From Meghimatium bilineatum (taxonomy: Eukaryota > Mollusca > Gastropoda > Stylommatophora > Philomycidae), in contig CM067307.1 of the NCBI GenBank assembly GCA_034231615.1, positions 6,432,513 to 6,496,512 of the forward strand: a stretch of DNA of 64,000 nt, written 5' to 3'. Made by a program: the position numbers and the translations under genes. Below are positions 36,236-46,054 of the stretch, in pieces. The notes under the pieces are model-generated. The model was not told where the DNA came from. It made no database searches and worked only from the letters and a program-made list of their open reading frames with translations. Each line of letters opens with the position of its first letter. Position 1 is the first letter of the stretch.

Positions 36236-36504
36236 TTATCTCTTGCTTTTTTCTCTCCTTCAGTCTCAAAGCCGCTTCTGTGGTCCGATGTGTATGAGCA
36301 AATGTCAGTATCCAATATATCAAGAGCACCACTGTGGCTGTGCTCGTTAAAATAGATAACCACGTGTTTTATAGAATCACGACGGATATCATGGAGATGT
36401 TGGCAAATGTGATCATCTAGTCGCTGGCCAGCTTTTCCTGTGTGTGTAAATTGATAATACTTACAAATAATAGCATAAATAAAGTTTTCACTCTAACATG
36501 TGAA

Positions 36505-37150
36505 ATAAGTAACACATGGCAGACTTACATCAGACAAATGTATTGCTGATAGACGTATTTCAGACAAATTTAATAATACATGCCAGACTTATTTCAGACA
36601 AATGTATGAACATGCATGTGACAGACTTACTTCAGACAAATTTAATAACAGATGCCAGGCTTTCTTCAAATAGATTTAATGACAGACTTACATCAGACAA
36701 TTTTAATAACAAATAGCAGACTTACATCAAAAATATTTAATAATAGATAGCAAATTTACTTCAGACAAACTTAACAGATGCCAGACTTTCTCCAGAAAAA
36801 TGTATGCCAGATTTACGTCACACAAATGTCATAAAATATGCGAGGCTTACTTCAGACACATTAGATACCATGTCAGACTATATTCAGACAAATTAATCAC
36901 AGACTTACAAAAGACAAATTTAATCAGAGATTACAGACTTACTTCAGGCAACTTTTATAACATATGCCAGACTTTCTTCAGACAAATTTAATGACAGACT
37001 TAAATAAGACACCTTTAATAACAGATAACAGACTTTCTTCAATTACATTAAATAAAATATGGCATACTTACTTCCGACAAATTTAGCAGCAGATAACAGA
37101 CTTACACCAGACAAATTTAGTAACAATAACAGACTAACACCAGACATTTT
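36505..37150. repeat. Diverged array of about 33 bp, about 18 units
   Basis: Units are built from CAGACTTACTTCAGACAAAT and TTAATAACAGATGC with many substitutions and indels. This is the most degraded array in the window and therefore probably the oldest. Confidence 0.8.
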
Positions 37151-37575
37151 AAGATCATATTATACCAAGTAATTTTGGGGATCACGTGACATCAATTAAA
37201 TTTTAAGTTAATGTGATACAAAACTGTGGGTTTTTTTTAATTGACGGTTTCATCTATAATATTATTGATGATTATGTTATTAGAGATGTTGATAAATGAC
37301 AAAAGATGATTATGAAAGCGATGCTGGCAGTGGTCGGTCATGAGGATGATAATGGATGAATAGACAAAGAACAGATAAGATGAATAATACAATACTTATT
37401 GACAAATGATTTGAAAAACTTATTGGAAATGTGATCCTAGGTCAGTGACGTGAAGGTGGTCACGTGACAAGTTCGCATCCAATCAGTCAAGAGCACGTCT
37501 GTACACACTGTACATTCCAATCAGAATCGTTAAATCTGCACGTGCCAGATTATCAGTCCGGTCATCGTGACTTCA
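37151..37575. other. Region downstream of the Lhx2/9 gene
   Basis: I recognise no gene. A palindromic GTCACGTGAC (37459-37468, E-box CACGTG) and a nearby GTGACGTGAAG are present, without further support for a regulatory role. Confidence 0.4.
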
Positions 37576-37581
37576 TTTATT
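37576..37581 (-). promoter_or_regulatory. Polyadenylation signal AATAAA for Lhx2/9
   Basis: AATAAA on the minus strand lies about 92 bp past the stop codon at 37673-37675. That would give a short 3' UTR; other signals further down cannot be excluded. Confidence 0.5.
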
Positions 37582-37672
37582 TATAATAATATGTGGTCCA
37601 ATGCTGTGGTCGTTGTTGTCGTGTGTTCACGGTCCTTCGCTATGGTCAATGTGTGCGGTCGTTTTGCTGCGA

Positions 37673-37981
37673 TCAATTGATAGTTGCGATGGTGCTGGTG
37701 AAGAGATCTGAAATGCTGTTGTTACTGCTGCTATTGTGGTCAGTATCCATGGTTGAGGAGTGAATGTCGCTGAGTGAGGGAGTTGAACTAATATCCGAGA
37801 GGGCAGGTGATCCCGCATTAAGATCAGGGATTGAGTTTGTATCTTTAGCCTCCTTATCTTGGCCATCCGGTGAACCAGGTATCTGATCTTGACCCTGGCC
37901 AGATTTGGTTCCACCTCCTTCAGAGTCCTGCTGTTTCAGGAGGTTCCTCCTGTACTTGGCACGCGCGTTTTGGAACCAGAC
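37673..37981 (-). CDS. Lhx2/9: LIM-homeobox Lhx2/9 (apterous) last exon: end of homeodomain and C-terminus
   Basis: The exon encodes 102 residues and a stop. It opens with 'VWFQNARAKYRRNLLKQQ', the recognition helix of a homeodomain: V47, W48, F49, Q50, N51 and R53 are all in place, and KYRRNLL is close to the KFRRNLL of Lhx2/9. The rest is a Ser/Gly/Asp-rich tail ('SEGGGTKSGQGQDQIPGSPD'), ending near 'NSISDLF', which resembles the LTDLF/LTNLF end of vertebrate Lhx2/9. The product is a nuclear transcription factor. Family members bind TAAT-type sites and act in appendage, eye and neural patterning with LDB/Chip partners bound by the LIM domains, which are not in this exon. The acceptor is TTCACAG before GTC (intron AG at 37982-37983 on minus). 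Phase 0 joins it to the exon at 41024-41235. Confidence 0.93.
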   Translation of the reverse strand, partial: VWFQNARAKYRRNLLKQQDSEGGGTKSGQGQDQIPGSPDGQDKEAKDTNSIPDLNAGSPALSDISSTPSLSDIHSSTMDTDHNSSSNNSISDLFTSTIATIN

Positions 37982-38073
37982 CTGTGAACAGTGAAATATT
38001 AGAGAATTATGCATCAGGGTAAGTTAAAATATATTTTTCTTAAATAATAGAGCAGATACGAACTGATACAAAT

Positions 38074-38278
38074 CTATAATACTTTCAGTGAAGTCTATGA
38101 TAATACTTTCAGTGAAGTCTATGATAATACTTTCAGTGAAGTCTATGATAATACTTTCAGTGAAGTCTATGATAATACTTTCAGTGAAGTCTATGATAAT
38201 ACTTTCAGTGAAGTCTATGATAATACTTTCAGTGAAGTCTATGATAATACTTTCAGTGAAGTCTATGATAATACTTTC
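38074..38278. repeat. 24-bp minisatellite near the Lhx2/9 splice acceptor, about 8.5 units
   Basis: The unit is GATAATACTTTCAGTGAAGT plus CTAT, almost perfectly conserved between units. It lies about 90-300 nt upstream of the acceptor in transcript orientation. Confidence 0.95.
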
Positions 38279-38324
38279 GAAGACTGAAAACGTCTTCTTG
38301 TTGAAGACAAGACGGAAAACGTGG

Positions 38325-38400
38325 TGACTCAAGATGCCGGGCGAATGGGTTCCATCTTAGCGGACCTGGTTCAAATCCAAACCCCCGCGAGATTTTTCCT
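38325..38400 (+). repeat. tRNA-like SINE head
   Basis: GACTCAAGATGCCGGGCGAA, TGGGTTCCATCTTAGCGGAC and CTGGTTCAAATCC carry a good B-box (GGTTCAAATCC). It is related to 10055-10135. Confidence 0.55.
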
Positions 38401-39085
38401 TATTAATAAATACTCGATCTTTCTATACTACATTATTCATTTACTTATGATTACACTTTGCCTTACAGCCAATGAAAATCAAAGAAATAGTAAAATGAAT
38501 CATGTTAATATGTTTTAATTCCTATCAGGCAGTGGGCCTTATAATGTTAGATGGTCATGAATGAGTCAGTAATGTATCAGTGACTTCACATAGTTTCCCA
38601 TGATTGTTGTTAAAAAACGTATCTCATAATCAGATAACATAAAAGAAAAGAAAAATGTTCACGGTCAGCGGATGGTGAGGACGGATTCTAAAAGTATGTC
38701 TGATTCTGAACTGTTACAAATATCAACCTGTTTTATCACCTGCTCATTCAATGCCACACCATGACAGATTACATACTCAGGTGTGTCTGTAAATGAACGT
38801 GTCAGTTTCGTATCAAGACTTCAGGGTTTTTGCAGACTTAACGGCAGGTATGAAAGTGTAAGTCTGGTACCGGGACTGTTCTGCCTCTTCAAACTAAGGT
38901 TGACAGGGGTTAGACTAGACAATTTTATTAGAGACGCTAGACCATTTATTTATATTTAGATGTAAACAGTTTGTTTAGAGATATTTTAGACATTTAGTTA
39001 AATGGAGATTAGATGGCTAGGTTCATCTAAAACAACAAGTAGACAGTTTCCTGTATGTTGGACACATAATTACAAATTATGGTTG
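38401..39085. other. Unassigned intronic stretch
   Basis: I recognise nothing, on either strand, beyond A/T-rich single-copy DNA. Confidence 0.45.
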
Positions 39086-39089
39086 ATGT

Positions 39090-39660
39090 GAAAAAGAAGT
39101 CAAGAGGAGATTAAGAATGGTTAAAGTACTTTCAATGACATGAGGAAAATATTAAAATCTAACTAAATCACAAACTAAAAATGAGAATTATAAAATGTTG
39201 CTTCTTTTGTACAATAATGTATGGCTCAGAAGCATGGACAATGAACAAACAACTAGAAGACAGAATTGGTGCCTTTGAGAATTAGATATATGCAAGAATA
39301 AGGAGAGCTTCGTGAAAAAGAAGAATATGGAGAACTTCGTGGAAAGAGAAGAAAACAAATGAGGAGGTCCTGACAACACTGCGTATGAAAAAAATAATGG
39401 CAATAGGTATAAGTGTTACTAATATTAGTTAATCAAATAAACAATAAGACAAACTTGCAAGGAGACAATGTGACCAGCGACGTTTCGACTAGAAGAATTG
39501 TTTAAGGAAATACAAATCCAAAACACATTATATTTTGGACATATTAAAAGACATGAGACCTTACTTGAGAGTAAAGTTGAGGTGAGGTGAGGTGAGCAAG
39601 AGGTAGGCAGACATACAAGGGAGAAGGAAATATCATTAGATGGACAGAATGCAGTTTGTC
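39090..39660 (+). mobile_element. LINE fragment interrupted by a cassette-bearing insert
   Basis: The plus strand has, across frame breaks, an RT-thumb relic (ATGTATGGCTCAGAAGCATG, GACAATGAACAAACAACTAG = 'YGSEAWTMNKQLEDRI') and 'TLRMKKIMA'. It resumes at about 39520 with 'LYFGHIKRHETLLE' and a GGGAGAAGGAAATATCATTA region ('GEGNIIRWTE'). About 100 bp (39410-39515) without LINE similarity separates the two and holds a cassette at 39478-39508. Confidence 0.7.
39478..39508 (-). other. 'GTCGAAACGTCGC' cassette (copy 4)
   Basis: On the minus strand: CTTAAACAATTCTTCTAGTC then GAAACGTCGC. The GAAACGTC half is kept; the TGATGAAG half is replaced. It lies in sequence that splits a LINE, so it was carried in by an insertion. 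Confidence 0.5.
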
Positions 39661-39882
39661 AGAGTGCACCACCAAGACAAGACAAAAAATATTAGAGGTC
39701 CATCGTATCCAACATTCGATGTGGAGACGGCACCTCATGTGATGAGATTTGTAAGCAACACATCCAGTTATATACGTGGTCAAGCACTACAGACTGAAAA
39801 ACAATCAAGAATGAGTCTACAGATAGAGAGGTATGAGGGTTCAAATCCCCCTTTGCAAATCAGACCATACATTCGTCAGTAT

Positions 39883-40165
39883 GTTGCCGGGCCCCGAGAG
39901 GAGAGCAAAGAATAACAGCACTGTACCTTCCTTGCACGTCGAAAAAGGCGACTAAGGAGGTTATGGGGTGGAGTTAGCAGTCACATGCCAAACAGAATCA
40001 AAGTGACCCAACGCCATTCTGAAGTCAGACGTGTCATGCCTACATTCGCAATTCGCAGATATCGCAGCAATGCTGTAAACCATGACACGAAGCACTCCCC
40101 ACTCAGGACTACATTCTGCTAATCTACAGGAGCTTGAGAACAAACGGAGACGAATAAGAGGAAGA
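39883..40165 (+). mobile_element. SINE-B copy, near full length
   Basis: Reference-quality order: GTTGCCGGGCCCCGAGAGGA, GAGCAAAGAATAACAGCACT, GTACCTTCCTTGCACGTCGA, AAAAGGCGACTAAGGAGGTT, a GGGGTGGAGTTAGCAGTCAC block, CATTCTGAAGTCAGACGTGT, GCAGCAATGCTGTAAACCAT, ACTCAGGACTACATTCTGCT, AATCTACAGGAGCTTGAGAA and CAAACGGAGACG. No tRNA, 5S or 7SL head is evident to me. Confidence 0.88.
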
Positions 40166-40299
40166 AAAACATACATGTAATTTACACTAGCATTGTATCC
40201 AAGGGTGCGGAAAACCCTCTCCTTTACTCTTTAACTATTCTTACAAATCATGCCATCATATTTCTCATCAAAGAGTGGGCAAGTACACCGGAAAACTGG

Positions 40300-40375
40300 C
40301 GAATGACCTACGGTTTTATATTAACCCCCCCCCCTCACTGTAGACGCATCTACGGCCCTGTTCAAGAATGAGCAT
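40300..40375. repeat. Repeat E copy (C-run)
   Basis: TATTAACCCCCCCCCCTCAC, TGTAGACGCATCTACGGCCC and TGTTCAAGAATGAGC. GTAGACGCATCTAC is near-palindromic. Confidence 0.6.
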
Positions 40376-41020
40376 GAGATAATGTGGAGACCGCAATGGT
40401 CCATAAAAAAAATACTAGAATTAAATCTCTATGGTCCTCTGTACGAAATAGGTCTATCACTAGTGGTCGTCCAGACTAACCAATCTGCAACAACAAACCC
40501 ATAGTAGATGACACGCGTATATAGTGAAACTTTTATCTTATCCCCCCCCCCTCCCCACCACCCCAGATATCTACACAATTCTGTTTTGACCCTCTCAGAA
40601 GAAAATGTTTCTTTTCAAAGCAGTGCACATCGCCGCTGTGACCTGACCATAGGATTACGTGTAAAACATACTGCCTAACTAAGAAAACAGCCTCATAATA
40701 TGACACATATGATTTTTCTTGTCATTTTCATTGGCTGTCGACACATAGTACAAAAAACTAACCAATGGAAATCACGTGAAATGTTACATGCGGCAATTTA
40801 GAAGGAGTATTCCCAAATGAGCCGACATGGCTTATATTGCAAATTGTCACGGCAGAGATATGCATCCTTCTGGGTATGAAATAGAGCTCCAGAGAAACAT
40901 TCCCATTTCACAAAAGGATACAAGATCTCTATTGCTTGTAATTCCTGAGGATCAAAACTAACAAGAAACACAAACAATCTCCCTCTACCATCTCACATGT
41001 TTTCATAAAGAAGTCACGCT
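40376..41020. other. Unassigned intronic stretch
   Basis: There is another C-run at about 40541-40550 with a TATCCCCCCCCC lead, probably related to repeat E. Otherwise it looks single-copy. Confidence 0.4.
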
Positions 41021-41023
41021 GAC

Positions 41024-41235
41024 CTGTAGAACTCGCTTGGACAGTCCAGTCTTCTGGGCCAGCTGTTTGAGATCTTTAGCATCCGGGTTATGATTCAAAG
41101 CAAAGTAGGATTTCATGGTTCGAAGCTGGTGATGTTTGAAAGAGGTTCGAACTCTTTTCTGTCGGGGAGTTTGGTGTGGATACCCATCTCTATCCATCAC
41201 ATCGCCGGATCTGTCAGAGCTATCTCCTCCAAGAC
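41024..41235 (-). CDS. Lhx2/9: LIM-homeobox Lhx2/9 (apterous) internal exon: N-terminal three quarters of the homeodomain
   Basis: A 212-bp exon: acceptor CACATCCAG then GTCTTGGAGG, donor CTACAG then GTCAGC. Its first two bases complete a split codon (phase 1 intron upstream), and its end is phase 0. It encodes a short linker ('MDRDGYPHQ', comparable to LDRDQPYP before the vertebrate Lhx2 homeodomain). Homeodomain residues 1-46 follow: 'RVRTSFKHHQLRTMKSYF', 'NHNPDAKDLKQLAQKTGL' and 'KRVLQ'. R5, F8 and F20 are in place. The FKHHQLRTMKSYF and NPDAKDLKQL segments are diagnostic of Lhx2/9/apterous. Together with the last exon the 60-residue domain is complete and looks functional. Confidence 0.95.
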
Positions 41236-41860
41236 CTGGATGTGGATACAATAATGAAATTGAGTTCAGTGTATAACATAAGAATAAGTAACATAAACTG
41301 GCATCAGTGATGCTCAACATTTGATTTCAAGAAACTGAAATGACACTATTGCGAAATATAAAACTTATAAAAATAGACGCACTTTTTTATTTACACAATT
41401 TTTGGCAAAAATTATTTTTACTATTTAATTACATGCAGAATATTATCAGAATATCATGAGAATATCATCAGAATATCATAATCTTGTATCATCCTGAAAG
41501 ATTCATCATAAGTATCAAACCCATATCCCTTCAGGCTCGTCGTGGTGTTTTTGTGGAAACGAAACCACAAACATTTCGCCATGCCTCTCTGTGTTTTGTT
41601 TGAATGTGGATAATCTTAATGTACAGTCTTGTAATATTATCAATCCATACTCAGCACACACGGGTGCCGTCTCCAGAAAACTCTTCTACCCCTGACGCTG
41701 AAAGTCAACAAAGGGTTTAGCGAATAGATATAATCCACACTTTCCCTGAAAGATTCAGGGATACATCGAAAAACAGCATGACTTGACAGGGAAACAAGTT
41801 TCACAATATGAACACAAAAATGACCTTGATACTTGTACATCCGTGCAATCGGGTGTGTTG
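41236..41860. other. Start of the upstream Lhx2/9 intron
   Basis: I find no LIM-domain cysteine pattern on the minus strand. GAATATCATCAGAATATCAT-type short repeats occur at about 41450-41480. Confidence 0.5.
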
Positions 41861-41869
41861 TAAATAAAC

Positions 41870-42240
41870 TGCAAAAAACAAAACTACATTCGGAGAAAGT
41901 ATGTAGACATCTACGTTGACATAAGAAAATTTGATGAAAGCAAGCATATATGCTACACATTGAGATAAGTACGTAGTTAATGTAAATGTAGAGACAGGTA
42001 TGAAATGTAGGATTAGTAAGTCAGTCACAACTTAAAATATAAAATCACTTTCCTGATCCGACAAATTCAAGTTGTGATTTTGACTTGCTAACCCTACTTC
42101 TTAAGCCTGTATCAACATTTACATTAACGACGTACTTTTCTCTGCATGAAGTTTATTTTTATGCCTTACTCGACTTTACTTCCATCAATTTCTCCCACGG
42201 CAGCGTAGATATCTACATACTGTCCTCCAATATAGTTGTT
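41870..42240. repeat. Large inverted repeat, arms about 150-170 bp
   Basis: Left arm (about 41880-42030) and right arm (about 42070-42240) are diverged reverse complements. The minus frame of one and the plus frame of the other both read 'PVSTFTLTTY' and 'VDIYILS-N-VV'. GTTAATGTAAATGTAGA...GTAGGATTAG faces CTAACCCTAC...TCAACATTTACATTAAC. It lies in the presumed Lhx2/9 intron, so the pre-mRNA could fold here. It may be a foldback element; its right arm runs into a cassette at 42294. Confidence 0.85.
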
Positions 42241-42293
42241 TTTTTGGGGGGGTCTATTTCTACTCAAGTCGGTGTGTTTTTTCCTTATCTTAA

Positions 42294-42320
42294 CAAAGAT
42301 CGAGGGTCGAAACGTTTGCC
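42294..42320 (+). other. 'GGGTCGAAACGTTT' cassette (copy 5)
   Basis: AAAGATCGAGGGTCGAAACG then TTTGCC, preceded by a T-rich run and followed by TGTATTTGTTATATTTGT. Confidence 0.45.
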
Positions 42321-42329
42321 TGTGTATTT

Positions 42330-43050
42330 GTTATATTTGTAAAACTGACATTTAACAATTTTTGTATTATTTTACAAATATTCATTGACCAAGTGATAGG
42401 TAGACATTTGTAATGCAGTTTTCTTTCTTGTTTACCGTTGAAACTAAACTACACAGTGTCTTTTAGAATTTAATACGGCCGTACATAAAACATGAAATTT
42501 GAAAAGAAAAACATAAGGAAATGAACATATCACTAGTTACGCCTTAATCTCAAAGTCAGAGAGTCCATTTGCAGTGCGCGCAGTGACATCTTGATTCCAC
42601 CAATCAACGTTTTCAGATGTCATTTAAATCAACTGCTGGCACGAGAGGCACACGTCACATTAAACTTCCGGCAATGACTTGACCAGGAACATCAGCCTTC
42701 TCTTCTCTCCATTTTCTCACGAAGTGCTTGACTCCAAAATGAGAGAGGAAGGAGGAGAGAAGATAAACTGTTACCTACTATAGTTGCATAGTAGGTACAT
42801 TTAGATAGACAAGTGCATGTCTAGTTTTATAGCAAATAATAGTGAGGTGATTAGTACGTTGGAGGCTTGCGTCAAGGGTACTGAGTACTGAGTACTGAGG
42901 ACGGTTTGAGACGGTGGAGATGAGTAACAATGGGGATGCTCCTTTCTGAGTAGATAAAAATAATATTTGAAGAATATTTGAAATAGCACATTGTAACTCA
43001 ACTGTTGGTGAATGTGCGGTGGAGTGCAACTAACACATTCAAACACGCCG
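42330..43050. other. Unassigned stretch
   Basis: A small GTACTGAGTACTGAGTACTG run lies at about 42878. No gene or shared repeat is seen. Confidence 0.45.
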
Positions 43051-43054
43051 GTAT

Positions 43055-43165
43055 ATAACGGGGGGGGGGCGCTGTGGAAGATTTAACCGCACCACCTCAA
43101 CCCCCTCCCACCCCACCACGTAAAAAATCAATCAGAAATCAGTTTTATTACTAGAAATTTAGTCA
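43055..43165 (-). repeat. Repeat E copy (G-run)
   Basis: ACGGGGGGGGGGCGCTGTGG with CCGCACCACCTCAACCCCCT downstream and ATTACTAGAAATTTAGTCAA at the far end. The elements of the family are present but rearranged. Confidence 0.45.
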
Positions 43166-43342
43166 AAAATTGTGGTTAAGGAATTGTTGGTCACCACGAA
43201 GAGCATTGGTATCGATACATAAACGTTAATCAAAACCTATAATAATAGTGAATAAGCAAATATTTGTTATACATACCAACCACTAATAATACAAATAAGA
43301 TACAAACAATTATAATTAAAGAACAAGGGTAAGGGCGAAAAT

Positions 43343-43375
43343 GCTGACGTTTCGGTAAAAGATCTTCGTCTGAAC
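43343..43375 (-). other. 'GAAGATC...CCGAAACGTCAGC' cassette (copy 6)
   Basis: On the minus strand: GTTCAGACGAAGATCTTTTA then CCGAAACGTCAGC. It keeps GAAACGTC; CAGACGAAG stands where CTGATGAAG is expected. Confidence 0.55.
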
Positions 43376-43481
43376 GAGCATATAATAATAAGAAAATGAA
43401 TACTGAAAAAATATTAAGATTTTAATTAATCAGGCTTATACATGATTCTTGGAGCTTCTCTAGCTTGACGGTAATTACCAG

Positions 43482-43483
<2 letters not shown>

Positions 43484-43549
<66 letters not shown>

Positions 43550-43560
43550 ATGTGTGTTTA
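43484..43560. repeat. (TA)n(TG)n compound microsatellite
   Basis: About 20 TA units followed by about 11 TG units. Confidence 0.95.
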
Positions 43561-43664
43561 TGTGGATGTGTATGTATAATGCTAATACTAGATAAGATCA
43601 ACAGTATATTGGAATGCTTAGATGATACTTTAATATGTCGGAAATATTGTATAGAATAACCGCA

Positions 43665-43812
43665 GAAGATGGATGTGTCGGGCTATTGGCGCAAAAACAA
43701 TAGCCACACAACACATTCCCATTCTCTGGACTACATCCCTGCTAGAAATCTAGTATGATCATTGTCTTACTACAAGACGGACCCAGTGGGAGTTTGAGCA
43801 TGAATGCTGACG
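43665..43812 (+). mobile_element. SINE-A copy
   Basis: AGATGGATGTGTCGGGCTAT, TGGCGCAAAAACAATAGCC, ACACATTCCCATTCTCTGGA, CTACATCCCTGCTAGAAATC, ATTGTCTTACTACAAGACGG and GTGGGAGTTTGAGCATGAA. A 21-bp array begins where the (GAA)n tail should be. Confidence 0.88.
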
Positions 43813-43814
43813 AT

Positions 43815-43898
43815 GACGTATAGATTAGTATAGAAGACGTATAGATTAGTATAGAAGACGTATAGATTAGTATAGAAGACGTATAGATTAGTATAGTT
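43815..43898. repeat. 21-bp array at a SINE-A 3' end, 4 units
   Basis: The unit is GACGTATAGATTAGTATAGA plus A. It starts directly after TGAATGCTGACGAT, the SINE-A end. Confidence 0.92.
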
Positions 43899-43944
43899 GA
43901 CAAATGTCATATAGATATATAAATATATAAGAAAATATAAGTGT

Positions 43945-44062
43945 TCAATAGAGATATATGCATATGAAGGATAATAGTTCAATGGAGATATATGCATATG
44001 AAGGATAAGAGTTCAATGGAGATATATGCATATGAAGGATAAGAGTTCAATGGAGATACAGG
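43945..44062. repeat. 34-bp repeat, about 3.4 units
   Basis: The unit holds GTTCAATGGAGATATATGCA and TATGAAGGATAAGA. Confidence 0.9.
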
Positions 44063-44084
44063 TGAATTTCTAGTATAGGTTTCC

Positions 44085-44160
44085 GTTCGGCTATAAATAG
44101 CGCACTGTTTACATTAACGTCACGGATTTCCCGTGAAACAACCAATCATATTGATTCACG
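44085..44160. promoter_or_regulatory. Candidate core promoter cluster (TATA, CRE-like, CCAAT)
   Basis: CTATAAATAG (44091-44100, palindromic CTATTTATAG on minus), GTCACGG, AACGTCAC (CRE-like) and AACCAATCA (CCAAT) lie within 65 bp. On the minus strand the order CCAAT, CRE-like, TATA has classical spacing and would fire toward the Lhx2/9 exons; on the plus strand only the TATA is well placed. There is no transcript evidence. Confidence 0.3.
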
Positions 44161-44820
44161 CCTTAGACGAGAATTCTTAGACAATTAATTATTAATTCTA
44201 AACACACATTCTAATCCTTCTCCCCCCTCCCCAAAAACTATATAAACTAATTCTAATCCTTTTTAACCCTCCCCCCCCCATTACCAAAATCTATAATCTT
44301 ACACAACTTATCTAACACTGCAAAGGTTAAGTAATACCTCGAAAATAGAACAAATGTCACAACGGAGACCTATACTAGAAATTGGCTGAGATACATAGAT
44401 ATGAACGATAAGAATGAAGAAGAGAGAATACCTGGACTTTGTTTAGATAAACGGGACCAGATGCTAAACACATCATCAGAATCCTCAGAGAAACAAAGTC
44501 TGACAAGAATAGACTTGTGGACGAACGATACCCCCTTGTTACCAAAACAAGCGACACCTCTGCTACTGTTTCAATAGGGAAGTCGCCAGTGGAGAGATTC
44601 ATAGACTCCCTGGGCTGGAATCATTTGTTCAGACGGAAATTCAAACTTTCGGAATACGGGTCTAAGGTAAACAAACGATGCCATCTTGGAAGTTCACACT
44701 TGGTAAATATACGAATTGGCACCGCTCGACACCTGTCGGCTCAGGCCCGCATCATATTCAGGTGTGCACATTCTCTCTTTCAAGTCACAATTATACTGGT
44801 CCATAATCCTGTAGATTGTG
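44161..44820. other. Unassigned stretch with two overlapping open frames
   Basis: C-runs at about 44220 and 44272 may be repeat E scraps. The plus frame from 44517 and the minus frame 44375-44602 have no motif I recognise; the plus frame runs into a SINE-B, which argues against a conserved gene. Confidence 0.4.
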
Positions 44821-44821
44821 G

Positions 44822-45050
44822 GGGCCTTCTTCTTCTTCTTTTGCTTTCGTTCTTAAACTCCTGCAGATTAGCAGGGCGTAGTTCGGAGAACAGAATGCGT
44901 TGTATCATGGTTTACAGCATGACTGCGATTTTACGCCATTCGGCTTGACACATTCAACTTCAGCATGGCTTCTGGGTAATTTGACACTCTATGATATGAG
45001 ATAACCAACTCCACCCTCAAACTTTCTTAGTCACCTCCAGCTGAATATAT
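44822..45050 (-). mobile_element. SINE-B copy with (GAA)n tail
   Basis: Plus-strand reading: CTTCTTCTTCTTTTGCTTTC (tail), GTTCTTAAACTCCTGCAGAT, TAGCAGGGCGTAGTTCGGAG, AACAGAATGCGTTGTATCAT, GGTTTACAGCATGACTGCGA, TTGACACATTCAACTTCAGC and CAACTCCACCCTCAAACTTT. It is the best example of the tail. Confidence 0.9.
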
Positions 45051-45064
45051 TTTCTACATTTTCC

Positions 45065-45300
45065 TCTGCTTTTTTTCCAATACTCCTGTTCGCCGGCAGG
45101 ATATAGTACGGAGAACGAAGTGCGTTGAATCATAGCTTATAGTTAGACTGGAATATCTGCTCCTTTCGGCATTATTATTCTGACCTACATGATGAAGAAC
45201 CAACTCCACACACCCTCAACCTCTTTAGTCTCCCCTTATAACATGCATGACATGTCACTGTTTCGCTATTCTTTGCTCTCATGTTGTGCCCCGCAATCAT
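45065..45300 (-). mobile_element. SINE-B copy
   Basis: TTCGCCGGCAGGATATAGTA, CGGAGAACGAAGTGCGTTGA, TCATAGCTTATAGTTAGACT, CCAACTCCACACACCCTCAA, AACATGCATGACATGTCACT and GTTTCGCTATTCTTTGCTCT. It is head to tail with the copy before it. Confidence 0.85.
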
Positions 45301-46050
45301 GTAAGGGCTGCACCAAAGGATGAACACAGAATTGTAAGCAGAACTGCGATATTTGCGCCTTGTCCAGAAAATCCGTGTATGCAAAACCGTTTAGTAATCG
45401 CAAAGACATATGAGAACAAAGAAACGAGGCATCTGGCAGATAATAAGTCTTGTATTGTATGACAGTTAACAGAGGAAGTGATAGCCAGCTGTGGTACATG
45501 AAGTTGATGAGAGACATGTCCGCCTGTGCCAGTTGCCATGCACGTGAAGACAGTGCAGAATGTGGGCACATTTTTCTGCCTGGTGAATCTTAACCGCAAC
45601 CCTCTTCGGAATGCAACACCGGATCAGTGTCCCTGAAGACACGTTCGACTGTTATTCCTCAATTTATCGTTGTCAACAAATCGACTTTTTCTCCCTGACA
45701 ATCATCTCCGGTAGTTGTCTCTGTCTACAACATGTCTGCTGTTTTTGTTTCTGATACCATCTTCTCAACGTCTGGTGCCGGTTGAATCTGTCGTCTGATG
45801 ACAAGATCACGTGTCAAGAAATACATCACGCATGCGCAGCATTTCACGCATTTCCTGACAGTAAACACATACCGAGTTAAGATGGCGAAGATAAGTGAAA
45901 AAACATCATTTATTTTGTAGAAGATACACACACAAACATGATGATTAAAAAAAGCAGATTTCCTTTATCCCGACAATCGGGCAGCGTAAGAAAAGATACT
46001 TATAAAGACAGAAGAAACAAAACAGTATAAACAACAAACTAGTGTTGCAT
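45301..46050. other. Unassigned stretch
   Basis: AGCAGAACTGCGATATTTGC (about 45338) is a SINE-B scrap. The rest looks single-copy and relatively GC-rich; no coding family is recognised. Confidence 0.4.
45828..45887 (+). promoter_or_regulatory. Candidate TATA-less promoter (NRF1-like and YY1-like sites)
   Basis: CACGCATGCGCAGC (45827-45840) matches the NRF1-type GCGCATGCGC pattern, and TAAGATGGCG (45878-45887) matches the YY1 AAGATGGCG site that often lies just downstream of start sites. Orientation would be plus. No downstream gene is recognised. Confidence 0.3.
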
Positions 46051-46054
46051 GCAC

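Larger units (their letters stand above)
37982..41023 (-). other. Intron within the Lhx2/9 homeodomain (3,042 bp)
   Basis: It interrupts the homeodomain between residues 46 and 47 (Q then V), a position used in many LIM- and paired-class homeobox genes. The donor is CTACAG then GTCAGC at 41023; the acceptor is CACAG at 37982. It contains a 24-bp array close to the acceptor, a tRNA-like repeat, a LINE fragment with an insertion, a SINE-B and a repeat E copy, so it has been a target for transposons. Confidence 0.88.

Noticed and set aside
44517-44948. 143-codon frame as a gene
   Set aside because: Its last third is SINE-B sequence and the rest has no recognisable motif; the overlapping antisense frame is equally open.
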